A stretch of 64,000 nt of DNA from Lysobacter solisilvae (GCF_016613535.2 NZ_CP071518.1:2480001-2544000); one strand, 5' to 3'; positions 42,521 through 52,951 are shown, counted from the first letter of the stretch. Translations and numbers: made by a program. The notes: generated from the sequence alone by a model not told the origin.

Positions 42521-43473
42521 GCCTGCCCCGACTGCTCCGCCGCCGCCCCTGGGCGAGCGCGCTGCTCGCCTGCGCACTGATCGCGCCCGCGGTCTATGCC
42601 CTGACACCCGCCTCGGATGCAGCCCCCGCCTCGTCGCCCACGCATCCGCCGCTGTGGAAGGTGTCCGACAAGGACAACTCGCTGTACCTGCTGGGTTCCT
42701 TCCACCTGCTCAAGACCAGCGACTATCCCCTGTCGCAGGACGTGGAAGCCGCCTTCGCCGACGCCGAGTCGCTGGTGTTCGAGGTCACGCCGGCCGAACT
42801 GGCGGACCCTGCCAACGCCGCCAAGATGCAGGCCGCGGCGGGCTACAGCGGCGACCAGCGGCTGAGCACCGTGCTGCCGGCCGACGTGCGCGACAAGCTC
42901 GTCGCGCGCATGGGCGAAGCCGCCTTCGCCCAGCTCGATCCGTACGAGCCGTGGTTCATCAACCTGCAGATGCTGCTGGCCACCGCCAGCCAGATGGGCT
43001 TCCAGTTCGACAAGGGGCTGGACAACCACCTGATGCAACGCGCCGCGCAAGCCGGCAAGCCGACCTCGGGGCTGGAAGGCATCGAATCCCAGTTCAAGGT
43101 GATGGAATCGGCGCCGATGTCCGAACAGGTCGCCGGCCTCAAGGACCTGGTCGACAACCCGGCCGAGATGCCGCGCATGCTCAACCAGATGCACGGCGCC
43201 TGGCGCAGTTCCGACGATGCCACCCTGACCGCGCTCATGCTGAAGGAAATGCGCGAGAAGACGCCGGTCAGCTATCGCCTGATGAACGTCCAGCGCAACG
43301 ATGCCTGGCTGCCAAAGCTGCGCCTGCTGCTCGACAAGGGCGGCAAGGACGATGCGCTGGTGGTGGTGGGCACGCTGCACCTGCTGGGCGAGGACGGACT
43401 GGTGCGCAAGCTGCGCGCCAGCGGTTACACGGTCGAGAGGATCTGCACCGGTTGCGGCGGCAGCAAGCGCTGA
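42517..43473 (+). CDS. TraB/GumN family protein
   Basis: A 318-residue predicted exported protein: signal sequence to about residue 28 ([18 protein letters not shown]), then the TraB/GumN domain with [38 protein letters not shown] and [23 protein letters not shown]. The GxxH and ExxE residues are those proposed for metalloprotease-like activity in Tiki/TraB relatives. It overlaps DUF1684 upstream and the TPR gene downstream (TGATG). The role in the cell is unknown; GumN lies next to the xanthan cluster in Xanthomonas, but no gum genes occur here. Confidence 0.88.
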   Translation: MSLPRLLRRRPWASALLACALIAPAVYALTPASDAAPASSPTHPPLWKVSDKDNSLYLLGSFHLLKTSDYPLSQDVEAAFADAESLVFEVTPAELADPANAAKMQAAAGYSGDQRLSTVLPADVRDKLVARMGEAAFAQLDPYEPWFINLQMLLATASQMGFQFDKGLDNHLMQRAAQAGKPTSGLEGIESQFKVMESAPMSEQVAGLKDLVDNPAEMPRMLNQMHGAWRSSDDATLTALMLKEMREKTPVSYRLMNVQRNDAWLPKLRLLLDKGGKDDALVVVGTLHLLGEDGLVRKLRASGYTVERICTGCGGSKR

Positions 43474-45071
43474 TGTCGGGACCCACGCCCGACCAGGCCA
43501 GCCGGTACTCGGCGGCCGTCGCCGCCCTCAATGCCGGTGACTGGGCGCGTGCGCAGCAGCTGGCGATGTACCTGCTGCGCGAAGTGCCCGGGCATGCCGG
43601 CGTGGCGTTCGTGGCCGGCGTCGCGGCGATGCAGTTGCGGCAGATGCCGCTGGCGGCGTCCTGCCTGCAGCGCAGCGTCGAACTCAATCCCAACCGGGCC
43701 GATTACCTGGCCCAGTACGCGCGCGCGCTGGCGCAGTCCTCGCGCACCCGCGAGGCGGGCGAGGTCGCGCGCCGCGCGATGGCGTTGTCACCGACCGACG
43801 CGATGACGATGGATACCCTGGGCGTGGTGCTGACCCAGGCCAACGAATACGAAGCGGCCGCGCAGATGTTCAGGCGCGTGGCCGAACTGGAACCCGAGCG
43901 TGCGAGCTACCGTTTCAACCACGCCACCGCGCTGGTGTTCGCGGGGGAGCTGGACCGCGCCGAGGCCGAACTGGAAGCCTGCCTGCGCCTGGAACCGCGT
44001 TACTGGAAGGCCTACCTGACGCTGTCGCAGCTGCGCCGCTGGACGCCGCAGGACAACCACGTCCAGCGCCTGGAGGCGATGCTGGCCACGCCGGAGGCCG
44101 ACGAGCCCGAAGCGCGCATGTTCCTGGACATGGCGCTGTCCAAGGAGCTGGAGGACCTGGGCGACCACGCCCGTTCCTTCGATGCGCTGGTGCGCGGCAA
44201 GGCCGCGGGCGGCGGCCTGCGGCGATACAGCTTCGCGCAGGACGCGGCGCTGTTCGACGCCATCGAGACGACCTATCCGGGCGCCGCTCCGGCCGACGCC
44301 GGGCTGGCGACCGATGCGCCCATCTTCATTTTCGGCATGCCCCGCAGTGGCACGACCCTGGTGGAGCGGATCCTGTCGAGCCATCCGCAGGTGCGTTCGG
44401 CCGGTGAACTGCAGGACTTCAGCGTGGCCTTCAAGCGCACCAGCGGCAGCCGGACGCCCGAGCTGCTGGACGTCGACACCATCACCCAGGCCCGCCGCGC
44501 GGACTGGCGCCAGATGGGGCAGGCCTATGTCGACAGCACCCGTGGCCGCAGTGGCGGGCGGGCACACTTCATCGACAAGCTGCCGCACAACTTCCTCTAT
44601 GCCGGCTACATCGCCAACGCGTTGCCGCAGGCCAGGCTGATCTGCATCCGCCGAGATCCGGTGGATACCTGCCTGAGCAACCTGCGGCAGCTGTTCGCGC
44701 AGAACTCGCCCTACTACGACTACTCGTTCGATCTGCTCGACATCGGCCGCTACTACGTGCGCTTCCACCGCCTGATGGAATTCTGGCAGCGGCAGCTGCC
44801 GGGGCGCATCCTGCAGATCGAATACGAGCAGCTGGTCGACCAGCAGGAAGCCTGGAGCCGCCGCGTGGTTGAATTCTGCGGGCTGCCGTGGGACGAGGCC
44901 TGCCTGCGCTTCGAGGAAAACGCGGCACCCGTGGCCACCGCGAGCGCGGCGCAGGTGCGGGTGCCGATGTACCGCACGGCGGTGCGCCGCTGGAAGCGCT
45001 ACGAAGCCCAGCTGCAACCACTGCTCGCGCTGCTGGCCGATGCCGGCATCGCGGTGGATCGCGCGGACTGA
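43473..45071 (+). CDS. TPR-repeat sulfotransferase
   Basis: A 532-residue soluble protein. The N-terminal half (to about residue 270) has five or six TPR units, e.g. AMQLRQMPLAASCLQRSVELNPN and ALVFAGELDRAEAELEACLRLEP. The C-terminal sulfotransferase domain opens with the PAPS 5'-phosphosulfate loop FIFGMPRSGTTLVERIL and has the 3'-phosphate motif RLICIRRDPVDTCLSNLRQ. Bacterial TPR-sulfotransferases modify unknown acceptors, possibly proteins or glycans. The start overlaps the TraB stop by one base, so the three genes after mutL are likely co-transcribed. Confidence 0.9.
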   Translation: MSGPTPDQASRYSAAVAALNAGDWARAQQLAMYLLREVPGHAGVAFVAGVAAMQLRQMPLAASCLQRSVELNPNRADYLAQYARALAQSSRTREAGEVARRAMALSPTDAMTMDTLGVVLTQANEYEAAAQMFRRVAELEPERASYRFNHATALVFAGELDRAEAELEACLRLEPRYWKAYLTLSQLRRWTPQDNHVQRLEAMLATPEADEPEARMFLDMALSKELEDLGDHARSFDALVRGKAAGGGLRRYSFAQDAALFDAIETTYPGAAPADAGLATDAPIFIFGMPRSGTTLVERILSSHPQVRSAGELQDFSVAFKRTSGSRTPELLDVDTITQARRADWRQMGQAYVDSTRGRSGGRAHFIDKLPHNFLYAGYIANALPQARLICIRRDPVDTCLSNLRQLFAQNSPYYDYSFDLLDIGRYYVRFHRLMEFWQRQLPGRILQIEYEQLVDQQEAWSRRVVEFCGLPWDEACLRFEENAAPVATASAAQVRVPMYRTAVRRWKRYEAQLQPLLALLADAGIAVDRAD

Positions 45072-45177
45072 GCTCGCCCGCGCGGATCCCGCGCGGAAAA
45101 CACATCGATGATGGGCGAGTTGGATCCGGCGGGACGGAAGCTCGCCTCGCCGCGCCTGCCTGGCGACGGCGGAACGG

Positions 45178-45615
45178 TTACGACGCCGGCGCCGCCGGCA
45201 CCAGCACGATGCAGTCGACCGGGCAGGCGGGAATGCACAGCTCGCAGGCGGTGCACAAGGGCTCGACCACCGTATGCATGTGCTTGGCGGCGCCGAGGAT
45301 GGCGTCGACCGGACAGGCCTGGATGCACTTGGTGCAGCCGATGCAGTCGGCCTCCACGACCAGGGCCACCTGGGCGGGCTTGTGCGCGCCACGTGCGCGA
45401 TCGAAGGGCCGTGGGGCCACGCCCAGCACATGGGCCAGCGCGCGCGCGCCTGCGTCGCCTCCGGGCGGGCAGCGATCCACATCCGCCTCCCGCGCCGCCA
45501 TCGCCTGCGCATACGGCCGGCAGCCGGCGAATCCGCACTGCCCGCACTGCGTCTGCGGCAGCAGGCGGTCCAGCCGCTCGATCAGCGCTTCGCGATCCGC
45601 CGCCGGCAGGTTCAC
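45178..45615 (-). CDS. RnfB-like 4Fe-4S protein
   Basis: A 145-residue iron-sulfur protein. The N-terminal (Fe-S)/DUF-type motif is [18 protein letters not shown] with a later RCPPGG, then two ferredoxin cluster sets: [18 protein letters not shown] and [18 protein letters not shown]. It resembles RnfB/RsxB but lacks the N-terminal membrane helix, and no other rnf genes are present. The GTG start overlaps the metG stop (GTGA), so it is the downstream partner of metG. Confidence 0.88.
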   Translation of the reverse strand: MNLPAADREALIERLDRLLPQTQCGQCGFAGCRPYAQAMAAREADVDRCPPGGDAGARALAHVLGVAPRPFDRARGAHKPAQVALVVEADCIGCTKCIQACPVDAILGAAKHMHTVVEPLCTACELCIPACPVDCIVLVPAAPAS

Positions 45616-47708
45616 TTCACCGGCATGCCCGGCAGGGCGTTGGCGTCCACGTCCAGCAGGCTCAGCGGACCGTTGTCGAAGCCGGCCGACAGGATCATGC
45701 CCTCGCTGATGCCGAACCGCATCTTGCGCGGGGCGAGGTTGGCGATGAACACGACCTTGCGGCCCACCAGCTTTTCCGGCTCGCCATAGCTGGCGCGGAT
45801 GCCGGAGAAGATCTGCCGACGGCCCAGTTCACCAGCGTCCAGTTCGAAGCGCAGCAGCTTGTCCGAGCCCTCGACGAACTCGCAGGCCAGCACGGTGCCG
45901 ATGCGCAGGTCGAGCCTGGCGAAGTCGTCGATGCCGATGTACGGCGTCGCCGCCGGCGCGGCCGATGCAGCGGCCGGGGCCGGCGCGGATGCGACAGGGG
46001 CGGCGGCAGCCGGGACCACCGGAGCGGGCGCCGCGGCCGCAACGTCGGCGGTCGGGGTGAGGGTTTCCTTGCTGGCTTCGATCATGGTTTCGATGTGCTT
46101 GGGATCAATGCGGGTGAACAGCGGCGCGTAGGGCCGGATGCGGTGGGCCAGCAGCGGCGCCTCCAGATCGGACCAGTGACGCACGGGCGCGTCCAGGAAG
46201 TCCTCGGCCGCACGGGCCAGCTGCGGCATGACCGGCTTGAGCGCGGTGTTGAGGACGCGGAAGAGGTTCAGGCCCTGCGTGCAGACGGCATGCAGCTGCG
46301 CGTCGGCGCCTTCCTGCTTGGCCAGCACCCAGGGCTTGTGCTCGTCGATGTAGCGGTTGGCTTCATCGGCCAGCGCCATCGTCAGGCGCAGCGCGGTGGC
46401 CGCCTCGTTGCGCGAGTAGGCCTGGGCGATGGGTTCGAGCTGTTCGACGAAGCGCGCGTACATCGCATGGTCGGGCAGGGCGTCGGCCAGCTGGCCGTCG
46501 AAACGCTTCTCGATGAAGCCCGCGCAGCGGCTGGCGAGGTTGACGAACTTGCCGACCAGGTCTGCGTTCACGCGGGCGGTGAAGTCGGCGAAGTTCAGGT
46601 CGACGTCGTCCACGCCGCCGGAGGTCTTGGTGGCGATGTAGTAGCGCAGGGCTTCGGGCGGCAGGCCGACGTCGAGGAACGTGCGGGCCATGATGAAGGT
46701 GCCGCGCGACTTGGACATCTTCTCGCCGTTGACCATCAGGTAGCCGTTGACGTGCAGGCGGGTGGGCGTGCGCAGCCCCGCGCCGTGCAGCACGGCGGGC
46801 CAGAACAGGCCGTGGAAGTTGACGATGTCCTTGCCGATGAAGTGATGCAGCTCCGAAGCGCTGCCGCGCGCCAGATGGCCGAAGAAGTCCAGCCCCTCGC
46901 GCTCGCACAGGGCCTGGAAGCTGCTCAGGTAGCCGATGGGCGCATCCAGCCACACGTAGAGGAACTTGCCCGGATGCCCCGGGATCTGGAAGCCGAAGTA
47001 CGGCGCATCGCGCGAGATGTCCCACGCACGCAGGCCGCCTTCCGCATCCAGCCATTCCAGCAGCTTGGCCTTGACGCCCGGCGTGGCGATGTCGCCGGCC
47101 ATCCATTCGCGCAGGAAGCCTTCGAAGCCGCCGACCTCGAAGAAGAAGTGCTCGGACTGGCGCAGCTCCGGCGTCGCCCCGGTCAGCACGGAGCGCGGCT
47201 CGATCAGTTCGGTGGGCGCGTAAGTGGCGCCGCAGTTCTCGCAGTTGTCGCCGTACTGGTCCGGCTTGCCGCAGTTCGGGCAGGTGCCCTTGACGTAGCG
47301 GTCGGGCAGGAACATCGCCTTGACCGGGTCGAAGAGCTGGGCCACCGCGCGACGGGTGATGTGCCCGCTATTGTCGAGCTTGGTGTAGATCGCCTCGGTC
47401 AGTGCGCGGTTGCGTGCCGAGTGGGTGGAGTCGTAGTGGTCGAAGGCCACGCCGAAATCGGCGAAATCGCGCTCATGCCCCGCCTGGATGCCGGCGATGA
47501 ACTCCTCGGGCGTCGTCCCGGCCTTCTCGGCGGCCAGCATGATCGGCGTGCCGTGGGTGTCGTCGGCGCACACGAAGTGCACCGTCGCTCCGGCCATCCG
47601 CGCCGCCCGCGTCCAGATGTCGCCCTGGATGTAGCCCACGAGGTGGCCCAGGTGCAGGGCTCCGTTGGCGTAGGGCAGGGCGCAGGTGACGATCGCGGTG
47701 CGGGACAT
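45612..47708 (-). CDS. metG: Methionyl-tRNA synthetase
   Basis: A 698-residue class I synthetase. [17 protein letters not shown] holds the HIGH motif; a zinc knuckle is in [21 protein letters not shown] positions (two CxxC pairs); KMSKS is in [17 protein letters not shown]. After an Ala/Pro linker, a C-terminal Trbp111-like tRNA-binding/dimerisation domain reads [20 protein letters not shown] to GMPVK. Divergent from mrp in some relatives; here separated from it by DUF2147 and a TonB receptor. Confidence 0.98.
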   Translation of the reverse strand: MSRTAIVTCALPYANGALHLGHLVGYIQGDIWTRAARMAGATVHFVCADDTHGTPIMLAAEKAGTTPEEFIAGIQAGHERDFADFGVAFDHYDSTHSARNRALTEAIYTKLDNSGHITRRAVAQLFDPVKAMFLPDRYVKGTCPNCGKPDQYGDNCENCGATYAPTELIEPRSVLTGATPELRQSEHFFFEVGGFEGFLREWMAGDIATPGVKAKLLEWLDAEGGLRAWDISRDAPYFGFQIPGHPGKFLYVWLDAPIGYLSSFQALCEREGLDFFGHLARGSASELHHFIGKDIVNFHGLFWPAVLHGAGLRTPTRLHVNGYLMVNGEKMSKSRGTFIMARTFLDVGLPPEALRYYIATKTSGGVDDVDLNFADFTARVNADLVGKFVNLASRCAGFIEKRFDGQLADALPDHAMYARFVEQLEPIAQAYSRNEAATALRLTMALADEANRYIDEHKPWVLAKQEGADAQLHAVCTQGLNLFRVLNTALKPVMPQLARAAEDFLDAPVRHWSDLEAPLLAHRIRPYAPLFTRIDPKHIETMIEASKETLTPTADVAAAAPAPVVPAAAAPVASAPAPAAASAAPAATPYIGIDDFARLDLRIGTVLACEFVEGSDKLLRFELDAGELGRRQIFSGIRASYGEPEKLVGRKVVFIANLAPRKMRFGISEGMILSAGFDNGPLSLLDVDANALPGMPVK

Positions 47709-47825
47709 GGCAAGGCTGGAGACGAGGGGGCGCGATTATCGCATGCCATCCCGCCGGGCTTGCGGCGAGCGGTGTCGCGGACGCCCGGGCCAAGTCGCCC
47801 CGGAACCACCGCGTCCCAAACGAAA

Positions 47826-47848
47826 GCGGCCCGGCAATGCCGGGCCGC
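47826..47848 (-). terminator. Terminator after the DUF2147 gene
   Basis: Ten-base arms gcggcccggc/gccgggccgc around aat; on the minus strand it is followed by tttcgttt. Confidence 0.75.
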
Positions 47849-47886
47849 GAGTATCACTTCGCAGGTATCGCTTCGCGGGAGGACGC

Positions 47887-48327
47887 TTACTGCTGGCGCA
47901 CCCAGGTCTGGCTGCGGCCGAGCAGCGAGAAGCCCATGAAGCCGCGCACTTCGAGCTTCGCGCCGCCCTCGATGGGCGTCATCTTGGCCGAGTACACCTT
48001 GCCGTTCTTCGGGTCCATGATCTTGCCGCCTTCCCAGGTCTCGCCCTCACCCTTGTTCATGCCCCACAGGATGACCATGCCCTTGATGGGCTTGTTGTGG
48101 TTGGCGCCCTTGCACGCGTCGCACAGCGGATTGGGGCCTTTCTCGGAGTTGAAGACTTCCAGCACCTTGCCGGCGAGCGCGCCGTTGGCGGTCTGGTAGA
48201 TCTCGACCGTCGACTTCACCTTGCCGGTGGCGTCGTCGATCGTCTTCCACGTGCCGACCGGCGAGGACTGGGCGAACGCCGCCATCGGCAGGATGGCCAG
48301 CAGCAGGGCAATGAAACGGATGCGCAT
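47887..48327 (-). CDS. DUF2147 exported protein
   Basis: A 146-residue protein with a Sec signal peptide (LLLAILPMAAFAQSS). The mature part starts SPVGTWKTIDDATGKVKSTVEIYQ, the DUF2147 opening, and contains a CDACKG pair that may form a disulfide, DPKNGKVYSAKM, and the ending LGRSQTWVR. Family function is unknown; members are periplasmic lipocalin-like barrels. Monocistronic, followed by its own terminator. Confidence 0.9.
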   Translation of the reverse strand: MRIRFIALLLAILPMAAFAQSSPVGTWKTIDDATGKVKSTVEIYQTANGALAGKVLEVFNSEKGPNPLCDACKGANHNKPIKGMVILWGMNKGEGETWEGGKIMDPKNGKVYSAKMTPIEGGAKLEVRGFMGFSLLGRSQTWVRQQ

Positions 48328-48580
48328 GGGTCCCCTCCCAGGGATTGTGTTGGCCGCACGGCGAATGCCGTCCGGATTGGGCTGTTATACCGGCATCCGC
48401 CGACGTATGGAACGGGGGCGCCGCAACCGTTCAGCGCGGACTGGCCCCGGTGTCGGGAACCCTTCAGCCAGCGCCCGTGAAAGCGGCCTCGGGCTGTGGG
48501 GATGCCGCCAACGGGTGGGCCCGACGCGCGCCATGCAGTCGGCGCGGCGCCACACGCGGTGCCCGGGCAGGTGGACGAGC

Positions 48581-48612
48581 AAAAAAAAAGGCCCCGCCGA
48601 AGCGGGGCCTTT
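48581..48612 (-). terminator. Terminator of the second TonB receptor
   Basis: Eleven-base arms aaaggccccgc/gcggggccttt on a cgaa loop; the minus-strand transcript continues into nine U residues (AAAAAAAAA at 48581-48589). The 250 nt between this and the DUF2147 start hold no gene that I recognise. Confidence 0.93.
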
Positions 48613-48634
48613 CGTTTACAGCACTCGAAGCCGA

Positions 48635-51535
48635 TTAGTCCCGGTTGAACAGGTAACGGGCTTCCAGGAAGTACGCACGGCCATACACGTCGTAGTTGCC
48701 CGTGTTGTACGGCGAACCGGTCAGGCCGTCGTAGGTCAGGTCCATGTCGGGCATACGGTTGCCCAGGTTGGTGACCAGGAACGACATGCTGAAGTCCGGG
48801 GTGAAGTCGTAGTTCACGCTCGCATTGAACGTGGTGTACGAACCGACGCCGCGGTTACGACCATAAGCCGTGGGGACAGACGTGATGAACGCCACGTTGT
48901 TGCCCGTCGGACCGATGTAGTTGCCGTACAGCGTGGCGGTCAGCGCGTCCTTCGACCAGGACACCGAAGCATTGGCCTTGTAGCGCGGATCGGTGGTGTA
49001 GAACTCGTCGTAGACCAGGTCCAGGGTCGGATCGTCCGGGAAGGTCTGCGAGTCGTGCTTCAGGTTGCGCGTCCACGAACCGTTGACGTTCAGGTCGCCC
49101 CAGGCGCCGAGGCTCTGGCCCCAGTTGAGGGCAACGGTGACCGCTTCCACGTCGCGATGAGCCAGGTTGATCTTGGTCAGCGAGATGTTCTGCAGCGCAC
49201 CCAGGGCGTTACGCGTGATCGCATCGAACGCCGCCTGGCAGGTGCCCGAGTTCGGATCGAGCAGGCCCGAACCGCCGTTGGCCACCGAGGTGCAGTCGTA
49301 TTCGTCGCGCATGATGCGACCGGCGCTCTGCAGGACGGTTTCGTTCTCGATCTTCCAGTTGTAGTAGTCGACGCCGACCGAGAACTTCGCGGTCGGAGCC
49401 CACACCACACCGGCGTTCCACACGTCGGCGTCGATCGGTTCCAGGTCCGGGTTGCCCTGCTGGGTACCGAAGTACTGCGCGGCTTCCAGGTTCTGCGGGC
49501 AGCCGGCTTCATCCGGATCGAAGCCCGCCTGGCTGCAGCCCAGGTCGTCGCGGACCGAGCTGTAGAAACCGCTCACGCCCTGGAACATGTCCGACAGGGT
49601 CGGCGCGCGGAAGGCGGTACCGAACTTGCCACGGAACAGCAGGCTTTCGATCGGACGGAATTCCAGGCCGACGCTGTAGGTCGGGCTGTCGATCGTGCGG
49701 CCACCGGCGTCGAACGAGTCATAACGACCCGACAGCGAGATGGTCAGCGGTTCCCACACCGGCAGGCGCATTTCGCCGGTCACGGCGTAGCGGTCACGCG
49801 TACCCTGGCCGCTGACGGAGGTGGTGCCCCAGATTTCCGATTGCAGCGTGACCGGATCGGGGATCAGCAGTGCGTCGGGGTTGTACTTCCACTTTTCCTT
49901 GCCGAACTCGACGGACGCAGCGATACCGGCGTCACCGCCCGGCAGCGAGAACAGCGAGCCGTTGGTGATCTGGGCGCGCAGCATGTCGTCGTAGGTCAGG
50001 CTGCGGTTGACGGTGCGAGTGGTGAAGCTCTCGAACGCGCCGGCCGGCAGCAGCTGGTAGAACGCCTCGTAATCAGGCGTATAGACCTGGTAGGCGCCGA
50101 AGTACGGGTCCAGCATGAGGCTGCCGTCCGGATTGGTCAGCGCCGGGCCCATGATGTTGGTTTCGAACCAGTCGTTGATCGGATCAGCCAGGCGGGCCCA
50201 GCTGTTCTCGTTCAGCGTGTACTGGGTGCGGGTGAAACCGACGTCGTAATCCCAGTTGGACTCGCCGAAGGTGCCGTTGACGCCGACGGTGTAGGCGTAC
50301 GACTCGCTCTTGTCATGGTTCATCGACTGTTCCCAGCCGCCGGCCATGTCTTCAGGCGCGAAGGCGCGCTGGAGCTGGAAGAAGTCGTCCAGGTTCGGGT
50401 CGTAGAAGTAGCCCCACTTGACGCTCGAGCCCCACCAGGTGAAGTTCGAACCGATGTGGTAGTCGACCGTCTCGCGGTTGTACAGCGCATCGGCATACAG
50501 CTGGGTGTTGTCGCTGATGTCGAAGGTGAAGTGCGAGTAGAGCTGGGTCGCTTCCTTGCCGTTGCGCAGGGTGCGGTAGCCCGGGGTGTACATCGAGCCG
50601 CAGTACGGCGCCGGACGGGCCGGACGGGTCTGCACGCCGGTCGTGCCGCCAAAGGCGTCGGAGACGTTTTCGCAGTTGTTCGGGTCGAGGAAGTTGTAGC
50701 TGGTGAACGGGCTGAAGACCAGCCAGTCACGGCTGGCAACCGGCACGCCGTCGTTGGGATTGTTCGGGTTGTCCAGCGGGTGCTGGTTGAACTGCTTGGT
50801 CAGGTCGCGCTGGTAGGCCCAGATCGGGTCGCGCATTTCGTACTGGATACCGGCCAGGACGGTGCCGCGGTCATCGGCGAAGCTGAAGCTGTCGGCCAGG
50901 CTCAGGCGCGTGCTCTGGCCGCCACCCTCGTGGTAGCCACCGACGCGGGCCGTGAGGGCCGTGCCGTCCATGCGCTTCTTGAGGATGACGTTGATGACGC
51001 CGGCGATGGCGTCGGAACCGTACAGGGAGGACTGGCCGCCCGGCAGGATTTCGATGCGCTCGACCAGGTCGACCGGGATGCCGCTGATGTTGTTGAACGT
51101 GTCGGTGCCGTTGTACAGCGCCGGGTAGTTCGCCATCGGGCGGCCGTCGATCAGGTACTTGGTGTAACCAACCGGCAGACCGAACAGGCTGTTGGTTTCA
51201 GCGCCCTGGGTGAACGAGGCGGAGGACTGGTTGCCCTGCACGCCACCGGTCGCCATGGAGCTCTGGTTCAGGGCTTCCTGGACGCTGTTGAAGCCACGCG
51301 CCTGCAGGTCGTCCGCCGTGATGACGGTCACCGGCTTGAAGGTTTCCAGCGTCGTCTGCGGAATGAGCGAGCCGGTCACCACGACCTTGTCGAGTTCGGT
51401 GGCGTCCTGGTCGGTCGTCGCTGCAGGCTGGGTCTGGGTCTCCTGGGCCATGGCCGCGCTTGCGGTCAGGACCAGTGCGCTCATCAGAGCGGCCGACAGC
51501 GTGGAGCGCTGCAGGCGGTTGTTTCTAACTGCCAT
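48635..51535 (-). CDS. TonB-dependent outer-membrane receptor
   Basis: A 966-residue receptor. Signal peptide ends near ASAAMAQ (residue ~31), TonB box ATELDKVVVTGS, plug with ITADDLQARGFNSVQEALNQ, IEILPGGQSSLYGSDAIAGVINVILKKR, and a barrel ending GRAYFLEARYLFNRD. The plug type (VVTGSLI / QEALNQ) is common among Xanthomonadales receptors for peptides or carbohydrates, but the substrate cannot be given. An AAGGGG ribosome site precedes the ATG. The AT-rich 51620-51645 (aaattaacatgggtttaac) is the likely promoter zone. It interrupts the metG-mrp neighbourhood. Confidence 0.93.
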   Translation of the reverse strand: MAVRNNRLQRSTLSAALMSALVLTASAAMAQETQTQPAATTDQDATELDKVVVTGSLIPQTTLETFKPVTVITADDLQARGFNSVQEALNQSSMATGGVQGNQSSASFTQGAETNSLFGLPVGYTKYLIDGRPMANYPALYNGTDTFNNISGIPVDLVERIEILPGGQSSLYGSDAIAGVINVILKKRMDGTALTARVGGYHEGGGQSTRLSLADSFSFADDRGTVLAGIQYEMRDPIWAYQRDLTKQFNQHPLDNPNNPNDGVPVASRDWLVFSPFTSYNFLDPNNCENVSDAFGGTTGVQTRPARPAPYCGSMYTPGYRTLRNGKEATQLYSHFTFDISDNTQLYADALYNRETVDYHIGSNFTWWGSSVKWGYFYDPNLDDFFQLQRAFAPEDMAGGWEQSMNHDKSESYAYTVGVNGTFGESNWDYDVGFTRTQYTLNENSWARLADPINDWFETNIMGPALTNPDGSLMLDPYFGAYQVYTPDYEAFYQLLPAGAFESFTTRTVNRSLTYDDMLRAQITNGSLFSLPGGDAGIAASVEFGKEKWKYNPDALLIPDPVTLQSEIWGTTSVSGQGTRDRYAVTGEMRLPVWEPLTISLSGRYDSFDAGGRTIDSPTYSVGLEFRPIESLLFRGKFGTAFRAPTLSDMFQGVSGFYSSVRDDLGCSQAGFDPDEAGCPQNLEAAQYFGTQQGNPDLEPIDADVWNAGVVWAPTAKFSVGVDYYNWKIENETVLQSAGRIMRDEYDCTSVANGGSGLLDPNSGTCQAAFDAITRNALGALQNISLTKINLAHRDVEAVTVALNWGQSLGAWGDLNVNGSWTRNLKHDSQTFPDDPTLDLVYDEFYTTDPRYKANASVSWSKDALTATLYGNYIGPTGNNVAFITSVPTAYGRNRGVGSYTTFNASVNYDFTPDFSMSFLVTNLGNRMPDMDLTYDGLTGSPYNTGNYDVYGRAYFLEARYLFNRD

Positions 51536-51726
51536 CTTTTTCCCCTTGGATCGGTGGTTGGCTACTTGTATTGCAAGTCTTTTTTCGCCGGCGCAGGCGG
51601 CCGGTACGAGACCGACCTGCCGAAATTAACATGGGTTTAACGCAGATGTCATGGGGTCCGGGGCAAAAAAGCTTGTCCGGTCCCTGAAGAGTTATCCGTT
51701 CTCCCCCGACGTCGTGCCGGGGCCCC

Positions 51727-51766
51727 TACAATTGCTGCAATGCGGCATGCCCCGCGAGCCAGGTGA
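51727..51766 (+). promoter_or_regulatory. mrp promoter with 8-codon leaderless uORF
   Basis: A TACAAT -10 box is at 51727-51732; a start about seven bases later falls on the ATG at 51740. That ATG opens an 8-codon frame (MRHAPRAR) whose TGA at 51764-51766 overlaps the mrp GTG start as GTGA. The -35 is weak. Confidence 0.45.
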
Positions 51767-52857
51767 ACCCCGTGAAAGAAGCGCTGCAGGCCCGTCTGGC
51801 CGCTCTCCCGATGCCGGAAATGGGGCTCCTCACCCTGGGCGAAGCGGGCGCCGTCTTCCGCATTGCCGAATCTGGCGATCGGGTTGCGGTCGAGATTCGG
51901 CTGGGCTTCCCCTCCGGCTGGCTCGAGCCATGGCTGGAGCAGGCCGTGAAGCAGGCCGCCGCGGCCGAGGGCCTGGAACTGGGCGCGCTGACCGTGCAGT
52001 CGCGAGTCGCCAGCCACGCCGTCCAGGGCGCGCTGACCCCGCTGCCCGCGGTGCGCAACATCATCGCCGTGGGTTCGGGCAAGGGCGGCGTCGGCAAGTC
52101 GACGGTGGCCGTGAACCTCGCGCTGGCGCTGTCGGCCGACGGCGCCCGCGTCGGCGTCCTGGATGCCGACATCTACGGCCCCAGCGTGCCGATGATGCTG
52201 GGCCTCACCGGCCGTCCCGACAGCCCCGACGGCAAGACCATCGAACCCATGCACGCGCACGGGATCGAGGCGATGTCGATCGGACTGCTGGTGGACCAGG
52301 ACACGCCGATGATCTGGCGGGGTCCGATGGCGACCTCCGCGCTCACCCAGCTGTTGAACGAAACCCGCTGGGGCGGCGCCGACGGGCAGGGGCTGGATTA
52401 CCTGATCCTCGACCTGCCGCCGGGCACCGGCGACATCCAGCTCACCATGGCGCAGAAGATCCCCGTCGCCGGCGCGGTGGTGGTGACCACGCCGCAGGAC
52501 GTGGCCACGCTGGACGCCCGCAAGGCGCTGAAGATGTTCGAGAAGGTCGAGGTGCCGGTGCTGGGCCTGGTCGAGAACATGGCCGTCCACGTCTGCACCC
52601 AGTGCGGCCATGCCGAGCACGTCTTCGGCGAAGGCGGCGGCGAGCGGATGGCGGCCCAGTACGGCGTCAAGCTGCTGGGAAGCCTGCCGCTGGAGGCGCG
52701 CGTGCGCGAACAGGGCGACGCCGGCACGCCCATCGTGGCCAAGGCGCCGGAAACGCCGGCCGCCGGACAGTTCCGGATGACCGCCCGTCGCCTCGCCATC
52801 GCGCTGGCCGGGCGCCCCCAGGTGGCCAGGCCCCTGTCCGTGTCGCTTCTGGGCTGA
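51763..52857 (+). CDS. mrp: Iron-sulfur cluster carrier ATPase Mrp/ApbC
   Basis: A 364-residue MRP-family P-loop ATPase that carries Fe-S clusters. An N-terminal MIP18-like region (to ~90) is followed by the deviant Walker A GSGKGGVGKSTVAVNLAL, LDADIYGPSVPMMLG, and LPPGTGDIQLTMAQ. The cluster-binding CxxC is in AVHVCTQCGHAEHVFG. The GTG at 51763 is the only sensible start and overlaps a short upstream ORF. In related genomes dcd is the usual neighbour; here a protease gene intervenes. Confidence 0.95.
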   Translation: MNPVKEALQARLAALPMPEMGLLTLGEAGAVFRIAESGDRVAVEIRLGFPSGWLEPWLEQAVKQAAAAEGLELGALTVQSRVASHAVQGALTPLPAVRNIIAVGSGKGGVGKSTVAVNLALALSADGARVGVLDADIYGPSVPMMLGLTGRPDSPDGKTIEPMHAHGIEAMSIGLLVDQDTPMIWRGPMATSALTQLLNETRWGGADGQGLDYLILDLPPGTGDIQLTMAQKIPVAGAVVVTTPQDVATLDARKALKMFEKVEVPVLGLVENMAVHVCTQCGHAEHVFGEGGGERMAAQYGVKLLGSLPLEARVREQGDAGTPIVAKAPETPAAGQFRMTARRLAIALAGRPQVARPLSVSLLG

Positions 52858-52925
52858 AAAAGCCGCCCTCGGCCTGCTGCGACGCAACATGCGCGGGCCG
52901 GGACCCTCCCTCTAGATTCGACGTT

Positions 52926-52951
52926 CGCGGCCCTCACGGGCCGCGTTTGTT
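52926..52951 (+). terminator. Terminator after mrp
   Basis: Eight-base arms cgcggccc/gggccgcg with a tcac loop (52926-52945), followed by tttgtt. Confidence 0.75.

Noticed and set aside
45108-47939. A 940-codon frame antisense to metG.
   Set aside because: Same GC-rich shadow effect; no recognisable domain, and metG is intact.
48221-51640. A 1,139-codon frame antisense to the TonB receptor.
   Set aside because: The receptor frame has signal peptide, plug and barrel features; the antisense frame has none.
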